64,000 bases of DNA from Bacteroidetes bacterium UBA4416. GTDB lineage: Bacteria; Bacteroidota; Bacteroidia; B-17B0; Aurantibacillaceae. The notes under the pieces are model-generated. The model had not been told where the DNA came from, ran no database searches, and saw only the letters and a list, made by a program, of their open reading frames with translations. The DNA is taken from NCBI GenBank assembly GCA_002390745.1, contig DGQK01000012.1, positions 1 through 64,000 on the forward strand. The letters run 5' to 3'. Below, one piece after another: positions 8,625-15,921 of the stretch (positions are counted from its first letter, which is position 1; every line of letters starts with the position of its first letter). Position numbers and translations under genes: made by a program.

Positions 8625-10850
8625 ATGAAAAATGTGATCTTAGTTCTGTGCCTGTTTATCAGTTATACCATGATGCCGCAGCGTATAGCTCAAAAAACGG
8701 CCGACCATTTGTTTGATGAGATGTCCTATGCTTCTGCTGTCGGTTATTACAAGGATCTTAGCAAGGCCAGGAAACCTTCCGAAAATAACCTGAGGCGCCT
8801 GGCCATCTGCTATTATAAATTACAGGATTTTGAGAAAGCGGAGCAGGCCTACGCCAGGCTATCGGCGCTGTATCCCCAGGCCCTCACCGAAAACGATCTC
8901 TTTAACCAGATCCAGTGTCTCAAAAGCCTTGGAAAATACGGGGAGGTAGAAGCGGTGATGAAAAAATTGTCGGATAAGAACAGCAACAGCACTTTTTTGG
9001 CCGCACACCGCCTGAACCCGGGCTATGAAACGAAGCTGAAAAAAGATTCATTGAAGTACAGGATTTTTGACGTTAAGGATGTCAATACCGAATACTCGGA
9101 GTTCTACCCATACATCTATGAAAAAGGTAAGGCCTTGATGATGGTATCCAACAGGAGGAACGTTGTGGCTAAAAACAAAACCTTTGCCTTCGACGATACT
9201 TATTTTACAGATATCTATACCGCCGATAAAAAAGACAGCCTGAGCTTCGGCGATGTGAAGCCGCTTACCAAAAGGGTATCCACAAAATACCACGATGGCC
9301 CGGCCGTATTTTCTGCCGATGGCAAAACGATGTACATCACCCGCACCAATTACCTCAATCACAAGCTCGGCAAAAGCAGCCGGAAAATAGCGAACCTGAA
9401 ATTGCTCATATTTGCAAAAACAGCGAATGGCGACTGGGACGAAGGCACGGTGTTTCCGTTTTGCTCGGATGAATACTCCCTGGGGCATGCAGCCCTTTCG
9501 CTTGATGAAAAACGCCTGTATTTTGTTTCCGATATGCCCGGCGGTTATGGGGAAACCGACCTGTGGTACTCCGACCTGGTTAATGGAACCTGGCAAAAAC
9601 CGGTGAACATGGGCGCGGATATCAATACCGAGGGGCAGGAAATGTTTCCGTATATCAATGAACAGGAGATTTTATTTTTTACCTCCAATGGCTACGCCGG
9701 CCTGGGCGGCCTGGATATCTGCTACTCCTTTCCGGTAGGTGGCAGCTACCCCGAAGGAAGGCTGCTGGATTATCCGGTCAATACCCGGTTCGATGATTTT
9801 GGCTTCTATGTGAACCCGGATCTCCGGACAGGCTATTTCTCCTCGAACAGGCCTGGTGGAAAAGGAAAAGACGATATCTATTATTTCAATTCCACCTCTC
9901 CCTTGTTTGGTATTTCTGTAGAAGGCAAGGCGCGGAACAGCTATTCAAAACAACCCGTTGCAGGCGCAAAGGTGAGGTTGCTGGATCAGAGCGGAAAGGC
10001 CATCGACTCTGTGCGCACCTCGCAGGACGGCAGGTACGGGATGCAGATCCCGGACCCGTCAAAGCAGTACACAATGGTCGTTGAGGAAAATGCCGTTTAT
10101 TCATCCCAATCGCTCAACCTGAAATCCCTTGCACCCGGCAAAAATGAAAAAGACATCCTCCTGTATCCGAAATACACGGTGGTCTGCCTGGTTACCGAAG
10201 GAAACGGGAGCAAGCCATTGGATGGGGTAAAAGCCAGCCTGACGGATAAAGCGAACAACGAAAAGTTTAATTACATCACCGGCGCCGACGGGCGCTTTAC
10301 TGCGGGGATCAAGGACAAAAAAGCGGGGGATCAGATGCATTACACGGTTAAACTGGAAAAACCAGGCTATATTACCAGTGTGCAGGATGTTGATATTGTG
10401 CTTGATACCGCAGTGGTGATCGATCTTCACAAAATCATCAATGCAGGCCTCGAGAAGATGAAGAAGGGAACCGACATCGGTAAGATCGTAAAGATAAACC
10501 CGATTTATTTTGATGTGGCCAAATGGGACATCAAGCCTGAGGCAGCGAAAGAACTGGATAAAATTGTGAGCGTCATGATGGAAAATCCGACCATGAGGAT
10601 CGAGCTGGGCTCGCATACCGACTGCCGTTCTGCCAAAGCATACAACATGCTGCTTTCTGAAAAACGCGCCAAGGCATCAGCCAGCTATATCATTTCCAGG
10701 GGTATCGACAAGAGCCGTATTTATGGTAAAGGCTACGGAGAAACACGGCTGATCAACGCCTGCGAATGCGAGGGCGCTAAAGTGGTGCCTTGTACCGAGG
10801 AGCAGCACCAGCAGAACAGGCGCACAGAGTTTATCGTAGTGAACTTCTAA
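8625..10850 (+). CDS. PorE-like OmpA family protein (TPR, PD40 propeller, regulatory domain, OmpA)
   Basis: Periplasmic or outer-membrane-linked protein of 741 residues with the domain order of PorE: signal segment, TPR-like helices (about 25-130), a WD40/PD40 beta-propeller (about 140-430, motifs DGPAVFSADGKTMY, LSLDEKRLYFVSDMPGGYG, YFSSNRPGGKGKDDIYYF), carboxypeptidase-regulatory-like folds (about 435-610), and a C-terminal OmpA domain (about 625-741) that should bind peptidoglycan (LGSHTDCR, NRRTEFIV). PorE belongs to the type IX secretion and gliding apparatus; many Bacteroidota have several paralogues, so the exact assignment is open. It lies 27 nt after PorP/SprF, is the last gene of the group, and is followed by a strong terminator. 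Confidence 0.88.
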   Translation: MKNVILVLCLFISYTMMPQRIAQKTADHLFDEMSYASAVGYYKDLSKARKPSENNLRRLAICYYKLQDFEKAEQAYARLSALYPQALTENDLFNQIQCLKSLGKYGEVEAVMKKLSDKNSNSTFLAAHRLNPGYETKLKKDSLKYRIFDVKDVNTEYSEFYPYIYEKGKALMMVSNRRNVVAKNKTFAFDDTYFTDIYTADKKDSLSFGDVKPLTKRVSTKYHDGPAVFSADGKTMYITRTNYLNHKLGKSSRKIANLKLLIFAKTANGDWDEGTVFPFCSDEYSLGHAALSLDEKRLYFVSDMPGGYGETDLWYSDLVNGTWQKPVNMGADINTEGQEMFPYINEQEILFFTSNGYAGLGGLDICYSFPVGGSYPEGRLLDYPVNTRFDDFGFYVNPDLRTGYFSSNRPGGKGKDDIYYFNSTSPLFGISVEGKARNSYSKQPVAGAKVRLLDQSGKAIDSVRTSQDGRYGMQIPDPSKQYTMVVEENAVYSSQSLNLKSLAPGKNEKDILLYPKYTVVCLVTEGNGSKPLDGVKASLTDKANNEKFNYITGADGRFTAGIKDKKAGDQMHYTVKLEKPGYITSVQDVDIVLDTAVVIDLHKIINAGLEKMKKGTDIGKIVKINPIYFDVAKWDIKPEAAKELDKIVSVMMENPTMRIELGSHTDCRSAKAYNMLLSEKRAKASASYIISRGIDKSRIYGKGYGETRLINACECEGAKVVPCTEEQHQQNRRTEFIVVNF

Positions 10851-10870
10851 GAAACGGGAGAGGCGGCATA

Positions 10871-10902
10871 AAAAAGGGGGTATTGCCAGATATCCCCTTT
10901 TT
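10871..10902 (+). terminator. Intrinsic terminator of the gliding/T9SS group
   Basis: An A5-G5-TAT arm pairs with ATA-TCCCC-T5 around a 6-nt loop (TGCCAG), giving a stem of about 13 pairs that ends in a T run. It lies 20 nt after the PorE-like stop codon. Confidence 0.85.
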
Positions 10903-10931
10903 ACAGGATATATCCTTTTTACAGGATGTCC

Positions 10932-10939
10932 TATGTTTG
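10932..10939 (+). promoter_or_regulatory. Possible -7 box of the first TPR-SpoIIE gene
   Basis: TATGTTTG matches TAnnTTTG and ends only 4 nt before the ATG at 10944. If it is used, the message would be nearly leaderless. Just upstream is an 18-nt tandem repeat (CCTTTTTACAGGAT at 10896 and again at 10914). No -33 element is obvious, so confidence is low. Confidence 0.35.
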
Positions 10940-10943
10940 CCTC

Positions 10944-13103
10944 ATGAAAAAGAGCTTATTCGGCCTGCTGGCTTTGTTTGCGCTGTTGTGTAGCCAGCTA
11001 TGCGCGCAACAGAAATACAGCAAGTCATTTTACCTCATCGATATCAGACCTGATTTTGTGTTTGAGCCGGGGGACAAGCACGATGTGGATTCTATTCTGA
11101 AGCTTTATCATCGTACCAACAATGATACCCTGAGGTTATCTTATTTAAGATTGTTTTCCGAAGGCCTTGAGGAGCCCTTGTTATGGACCCGGTATAACAA
11201 GTACATGTATGACTACTGCAAATCAAAAAACGACAGTCTGCATATCTGCTACAGAGCCTCTGCATTGCTTAACATGGGCTATGAGCAACAATTTATTCAC
11301 AATAACCTGGATGCAGCAAAAACCTATTACCGGCGGGCCGATACCCTGTTCAGGGGCATTCATCATCAGGCAGGATTGGGCGTGGCGCTCAATAATATGG
11401 CCTATCTTCACCAGCATGAGGGGAATTTGCAGGAGGCGATCGGGCTCTATGTAGAGGCCGGAGCGTTGTTCGAAAAACAGAAGCAGGCCCTTGGCTTAAC
11501 AGGCATATACATCAACCTGGGAGATATCTATTTTCAGAATGATGAGCTGGACAATGCTGAGAAATTTTTCAGGAAAGCCCTGACCTATTCCCTGAAAACG
11601 GGACAGGAAAACGTGGTGGCTAATGTATACAACCAGATGGGGGCCATTGCGCTCCGCCGTAAAAACAGGCAGGAAGCAATTGGCTACTACAGAAAAGCCT
11701 CTGCTATTTATGAAAAGAATAAGGTATACAGCAGGCTGGCGCTGATGAAGATCGGCCTTGCAAATGTATACATCCAATTGAAAGATACGCCGCAGTATGT
11801 AGGGTATACCCTGGAGGCGCAGAGGCTCTCCCCCTTGTTCGGGGATCTGCAGGTCAAAACAAAAGTTTACAATAAGGTGGTGGCGATGTACATGCTCCGG
11901 AACGATCTGAAAAAGGCCGCACTCTTTGCCGATTCGGCCTATGCCTTTGCAAGGCAGATCAACTACCCGGAGCTGATCTCCGATGCTGCCTTCAACCTTA
12001 GCCGGATCCTGAAGCAAAAAGGAAGCTTTCGCGAGGCCTATGATTATTTGCTGGAGCACCAGAAGCTGAACGACAGCATTCATACGAATTCGATCAGGGA
12101 CCGGGTGATCAAAAGCCAGTACGAGCTTGAGTTCAACAAAAAGGACATGGCGCTGAAAGCAGACCAGGAAAAGAAGGATGCGATCCGGAAAGCAGAAAGA
12201 AGTCAGCAGCAGTTGATTTTGCTGATTGTGTCTGTGGCCCTGTTCGCCATCGCCGTATTTGGGGTTATAGCTTTCCGGAGTTTTCGCAAAACGAAGAAAG
12301 CCAACCTCATCATTGCGCAGCAGAAAATGCAGGTGGAGGAAAAACAAAAAGAGATCATCGACAGCATCAACTATGCCAGGCGCATCCAGCAGGCGGTGCT
12401 CACCGGTGAGGAGGTATGGAATAAAGTAGCGAAGGAGCATTTTATCTTATTTAAGCCGAAAGACATCGTGAGCGGCGATTTCTACTGGGCCTACAATACG
12501 CCCGACGGACGCTCGGTGTTTGCCCTGGCGGATTGCACCGGGCATGGCGTTCCCGGTGGCTTTATGAGCATGCTGGGCAACAGCTTTTTGAACGAGATCG
12601 TGGTGGAGAATAACATGTTTAAGGCGGATGAAATATTGAATAAGCTCCGCACCAAGATCATTGCCGCGCTGGAGCAGAAAGGGATAACGGAACAGAAAGA
12701 CGGGATGGATATTTCCCTCTGCGTCTGGAACAAGCCCGATAATACCCTCGAATTTGCAGGGGCCAATAATCCCTTATGGATCCTGAGAGGGCAGGAGTTT
12801 ATCGAATACAAAGCCGATAAAATGCCGATAGGCGCTTACCTGGAAGCCGAGGTCCCGTTCAGCAGCACAGTCATTTCTTTACAAAAAGGAGATGTCATTT
12901 ACCTGAGCACCGATGGCTATGCCGATCAGTTTGGCGGCGAGAAAGGAAAGAAACTGAAATACAAGCCTTTCATGGAGTTGTTGAGGCGGGTAAGCAAGGA
13001 TACCATGCATGCCCAGAAAGCCGCTCTGGAAAAGGCTTTTGAGGATTGGAGGAAAGGCTATGAGCAGGTGGATGATGTGAGCATCATAGGGGTCCGTGTG
13101 TAG
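10944..13103 (+). CDS. TPR-SpoIIE family membrane serine phosphatase, copy 1
   Basis: 719 residues from the ATG at 10944, chosen because MKKSLFGLLALFALLCSQLCAQ is a clean signal peptide; an ATG 18 nt upstream is less likely. Periplasmic TPR repeats fill about residues 60-400 (YNQMGAIALRRKNRQEAIGYYRKA and similar). One membrane helix (LILLIVSVALFAIAVFGVIAF) and a short coiled coil lead to a cytosolic PP2C/SpoIIE domain from about residue 480 (SGDFYWAY, ADCTGHGVPGGFMSMLG, KDGMDISL, LSTDGYADQFGG, DDVSIIGVRV) with the metal-binding Asp residues in place. Such enzymes dephosphorylate STAS-type anti-sigma antagonists in partner-switching circuits. No STAS gene is visible here; an RsbW-like kinase lies about 30 kb away. 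Confidence 0.9.
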   Translation: MKKSLFGLLALFALLCSQLCAQQKYSKSFYLIDIRPDFVFEPGDKHDVDSILKLYHRTNNDTLRLSYLRLFSEGLEEPLLWTRYNKYMYDYCKSKNDSLHICYRASALLNMGYEQQFIHNNLDAAKTYYRRADTLFRGIHHQAGLGVALNNMAYLHQHEGNLQEAIGLYVEAGALFEKQKQALGLTGIYINLGDIYFQNDELDNAEKFFRKALTYSLKTGQENVVANVYNQMGAIALRRKNRQEAIGYYRKASAIYEKNKVYSRLALMKIGLANVYIQLKDTPQYVGYTLEAQRLSPLFGDLQVKTKVYNKVVAMYMLRNDLKKAALFADSAYAFARQINYPELISDAAFNLSRILKQKGSFREAYDYLLEHQKLNDSIHTNSIRDRVIKSQYELEFNKKDMALKADQEKKDAIRKAERSQQQLILLIVSVALFAIAVFGVIAFRSFRKTKKANLIIAQQKMQVEEKQKEIIDSINYARRIQQAVLTGEEVWNKVAKEHFILFKPKDIVSGDFYWAYNTPDGRSVFALADCTGHGVPGGFMSMLGNSFLNEIVVENNMFKADEILNKLRTKIIAALEQKGITEQKDGMDISLCVWNKPDNTLEFAGANNPLWILRGQEFIEYKADKMPIGAYLEAEVPFSSTVISLQKGDVIYLSTDGYADQFGGEKGKKLKYKPFMELLRRVSKDTMHAQKAALEKAFEDWRKGYEQVDDVSIIGVRV

Positions 13104-13281
13104 CGGGCCGGGCGGTGATGTTATTCTGTATGCTTGCGGAATTTATCTTGCCGGGAGTGTTGTTTAACGGTGAGCCCCAGGATGATTCGGAGAAAGATAA
13201 GCTCATACGCATACCGGGAACCTGTTTGACGGATTTCCCGTTTTCAAAAAAAACAATTTTAAGGATTCTTTATATTGTCTT

Positions 13282-15288
13282 ATGAAACACAGTTGGTTTA
13301 TTGCTTTTTTAATGACCCTGGGCATGGCCCTTACTTCACCTGCGAAAGCTCAGGCAGGCATCGTCGACTCCCTCAAGCGCATTGCCCTGCGCGTTGACAG
13401 GGATTCCGCATCAAGGATTTATGTCAGGATTGCCAATATTTTTACCGGGGTCAATTCCGATAGCGTGAGAACCTATGCAGCGATTGCGGCAAAGACCGCG
13501 CCCGGCAATAAGATCACCCGGGGCGATGTCCTGATCCAGTTTGGAAACAGCTATCATATGGAAAATAAAATGGATAGCGCCCTTAAATACTTTAACAGCG
13601 CCCTGGTCTATTTTTCCAAAATAGGAAATGAGAAAGGGATTGGAAAAGCCTATCAGAGCTTTGCCGTCGTCAAGCGTTCGCTGAACGACTATAAAGGTGC
13701 TGTTGAAGATAACCGGAAAGCCCTTGAGATCTATGAGAAAATGAAGTGGGACCTGGGCATCGTCAATGTCAGCAATAATATTTCCAACATGTATGTTTCG
13801 CTTCACAACTACAAGGAAGCGCTCGCTTATTCCAGGAAAGCGTTTGAGCTCTCAAAAACACTTGGCGACAGCTCGAAGTATTTTAATATGATGATGCAGC
13901 TCGGCGTGCGGTACAATGATATTCGCATGCCGGATTCAGCCATCTATTACCTCTCGGGCGCCAACGCTTATTTTGAGCGGAACGGCTTTTATGCCTTTCT
14001 CATGGTGCTTAATTCCAATATGGCCAATGCCTATTGGGCAAAAAACAAAAGTATACCTCAAACCAAGCGCTATTTGTATAAGAGCCTCAATTATTCCAAC
14101 CTTTCGGGTTCAACGGATAACCTGGTGCCTTTATACCGCGACCTCTCGGTGTGTTACATCCTCGAAGGACGAAAAGACAGCGCCGAGTTTTATTTGTATA
14201 AAACCCTGGATGTGATGGATACACTCAACAACCAGAGGGCCTTGCAACAGACGCTCGATCTGCAGACCAGGTACGAAACGGAAAAGAAGGAACTGCAGAT
14301 CAAAAGCCAATTGCTGGAACTGGAAGCAAAAGAAAAACAGAACCAACAGAAAACGCAGATCATCTGGCTTGGTGCGCTGGCATTGGTCGCGATCGCTGTG
14401 TTTGGCTTCATTGCTTTCGCTAATTTCCGCAAGATAAAAAAACAGAACCTCATCATCGAAAACCAGAAGATGCAGGTGGAGATGAAGAACGAGGAGGTCA
14501 CTCACCAAAAGGAGCTGGTGGAAGAGAAGCAAAAGGAGATCATCGACAGCATTAACTATGCGAAGCGCATCCAGCAGGCGGTGCTTACCGGTGAGGAGGT
14601 ATGGAATAAAGTATCGAAGGAGCATTTTATTTTATTCAGGCCCAAAGACATTGTGAGCGGCGACTTTTACTGGGCTTACAATACGCCGAACGGGCGCTCG
14701 GTGTTTGCGCTGGCAGATTGCACCGGGCACGGTGTTCCCGGTGGTTTTATGAGTATGCTTGGCAATAGCTTCCTGAACGAAATTGTGGTGGAAAACAAGA
14801 TCTTCAAAGCCGATGAGATCCTGAACCGCCTGCGTGCCAAGATCATTGCGGCCCTCGGGCAAAAAGGAATGACCGAGCAGAAGGATGGGATGGACATTGC
14901 CTTGTGCGTATGGAATAAGAACGATAATACCCTCGAGTTTGCAGGGGCCAACAATCCTCTCTGGCTTTTGAGAGGGCAGGAACTCATCGAATACAAGGCA
15001 GATAAAATGCCGATCGGTACTTACCTGGAAACACCAGCGCCTTTTTCAAGCAAAGTGATCAATCTGCAAAAAAACGATACCATCTACCTGAGCACCGATG
15101 GCTATGCCGACCAGTTTGGCGGCGAGAAGGGCAAGAAGTTTAAATACAAGCCCTTGCTGGAATTGCTGGCCCGCATCAACCCGCTTGCAAGCAGGGATCA
15201 GAAAGCAGAGCTCGACAAGTCGTTCCAGGCATGGAAGAACCACTACGAGCAGGTGGACGATGTGAGCATCATCGGCATTCGCGTGTAG
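13282..15288 (+). CDS. TPR-SpoIIE family membrane serine phosphatase, copy 2
   Basis: Tandem paralogue of the preceding gene, 668 residues. A signal peptide (MKHSWFIAFLMTLGMALTSPAKAQA) precedes TPR repeats over about residues 70-330, a membrane helix (IIWLGALALVAIAVFGFIAF), a longer coiled coil than copy 1, and a SpoIIE phosphatase domain nearly identical to copy 1 (ADCTGHGVPGGFMSMLG, LSTDGYADQFGG, DDVSIIGIRV). The sensor halves have diverged much more than the catalytic halves, which suggests two inputs to one target. The 178-nt gap between the copies shows no terminator, so each could also have its own promoter. Confidence 0.9.
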   Translation: MKHSWFIAFLMTLGMALTSPAKAQAGIVDSLKRIALRVDRDSASRIYVRIANIFTGVNSDSVRTYAAIAAKTAPGNKITRGDVLIQFGNSYHMENKMDSALKYFNSALVYFSKIGNEKGIGKAYQSFAVVKRSLNDYKGAVEDNRKALEIYEKMKWDLGIVNVSNNISNMYVSLHNYKEALAYSRKAFELSKTLGDSSKYFNMMMQLGVRYNDIRMPDSAIYYLSGANAYFERNGFYAFLMVLNSNMANAYWAKNKSIPQTKRYLYKSLNYSNLSGSTDNLVPLYRDLSVCYILEGRKDSAEFYLYKTLDVMDTLNNQRALQQTLDLQTRYETEKKELQIKSQLLELEAKEKQNQQKTQIIWLGALALVAIAVFGFIAFANFRKIKKQNLIIENQKMQVEMKNEEVTHQKELVEEKQKEIIDSINYAKRIQQAVLTGEEVWNKVSKEHFILFRPKDIVSGDFYWAYNTPNGRSVFALADCTGHGVPGGFMSMLGNSFLNEIVVENKIFKADEILNRLRAKIIAALGQKGMTEQKDGMDIALCVWNKNDNTLEFAGANNPLWLLRGQELIEYKADKMPIGTYLETPAPFSSKVINLQKNDTIYLSTDGYADQFGGEKGKKFKYKPLLELLARINPLASRDQKAELDKSFQAWKNHYEQVDDVSIIGIRV

Positions 15289-15297
15289 CGAACAGGG

Positions 15298-15370
15298 CTA
15301 AGCGCAGAGGCGTTCTGAGGGCGCAAAGTCCGCAGAGTATCAAAAACCTCCGGGTTCTCTGCGTTCTTAG
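15298..15370. repeat. Imperfect palindromic intergenic element (CTAAGcGCAGAG type)
   Basis: The left arm CTAAGCGCAGAG (15298-15309) pairs with the right arm CTCTGCGttCTTAG (15357-15370); inside, GGGCGCAAAGTCCGCAGAG repeats the theme. It fills the gap between the convergent SpoIIE and CYTH genes. The wording resembles interspersed palindromes seen in many Bacteroidota genomes; it might also act as a weak bidirectional terminator. Confidence 0.5.
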
Positions 15371-15378
15371 CCGCTAAA

Positions 15379-15855
15379 TCATAACTCCTGCCAACTTTTA
15401 AAAGGCCTCACACTCAGGTTGGAATTGGCATAGCGCTGATCCTCCGTAACGTTGCGGTCCACCCAATCGGGCAGGGTATAGATCTCGTCCCCGGCGCTTA
15501 ATTCTATTTCGGCCAGCAGCAGGCCCTCGTTATCACCTTTGAACTCATCCACTTCCCAGGTCTTGCCATCAACCTCTACGTAGTGCCTTGTTTTTTCCAC
15601 CAGGCTGCTGCCGAAATGGCGGATCAGCTCCAGGGCATCGCTCAGCGGAATCCCATATTCATATTCCAGCCTTGAAGCGCCCTCGCTCTTCCCTTTGATA
15701 GTGAGGTAAGCGCTGTCGTTCATCGTGCGTACCCGGATGGTTTTTTCCGGGTCAGTTAAGAGGTAGGCCTGTTGCAGCGCGACGCTTTTGCGCGGAGACA
15801 CTTTTGCCCAGGCATCGGGCTTCACAAGGTATTTATGTTCAATTTCCAGGGCCAT
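15379..15855 (-). CDS. CYTH domain protein (triphosphate tunnel metalloenzyme family)
   Basis: Cytosolic protein of 158 residues. The hallmark ExExK motif is right at the start (MALEIEHKYLV), followed by alternating charged strands (TIRVRTMNDSAYLTIKG, RLEYEYGIP, VDEFKG, LAEIEL) that would line a triphosphate-binding tunnel. Bacterial relatives include short-chain polyphosphate or triphosphate hydrolases; the substrate here is unknown. The open frame extends to a TTG at 15918, but that stretch crosses a terminator hairpin and lacks similarity to the family, so the ATG at 15855 is chosen. This puts the start only 12 nt behind the terminator of the upstream gene. Confidence 0.9.
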   Translation of the reverse strand: MALEIEHKYLVKPDAWAKVSPRKSVALQQAYLLTDPEKTIRVRTMNDSAYLTIKGKSEGASRLEYEYGIPLSDALELIRHFGSSLVEKTRHYVEVDGKTWEVDEFKGDNEGLLLAEIELSAGDEIYTLPDWVDRNVTEDQRYANSNLSVRPFKSWQEL

Positions 15856-15867
15856 GGTTTTGGGATT

Positions 15868-15903
15868 AAAAAAGCCCCTCACGATGTATGGTGAGGGGCT
15901 TTT
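15868..15903 (-). terminator. Intrinsic terminator after the GT-C/TPR gene
   Basis: On the minus strand, AAAAGCCCCTCAC, an 8-nt loop and GTGAGGGGC are followed by a run of six Ts. The stem has 9 GC-rich pairs plus flanking A-T pairs. It lies about 18 nt after the stop of the 848-residue gene and directly before the CYTH start codon, so it is at once a terminator and the leader of the next gene. Confidence 0.85.
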
Positions 15904-15921
15904 GGGTTTATCAGACAATCG

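Noticed and set aside
11496..12440. 314-codon minus-strand open frame inside the first SpoIIE gene
   Set aside because: It lies wholly inside a well-supported TPR/phosphatase gene; a matching shadow frame appears in the second copy, as expected from similarity.
15856..15918. N-terminal extension of the CYTH protein from a TTG
   Set aside because: It would translate through the terminator hairpin, and the ExExK motif expected at the very N-terminus follows the ATG at 15855.
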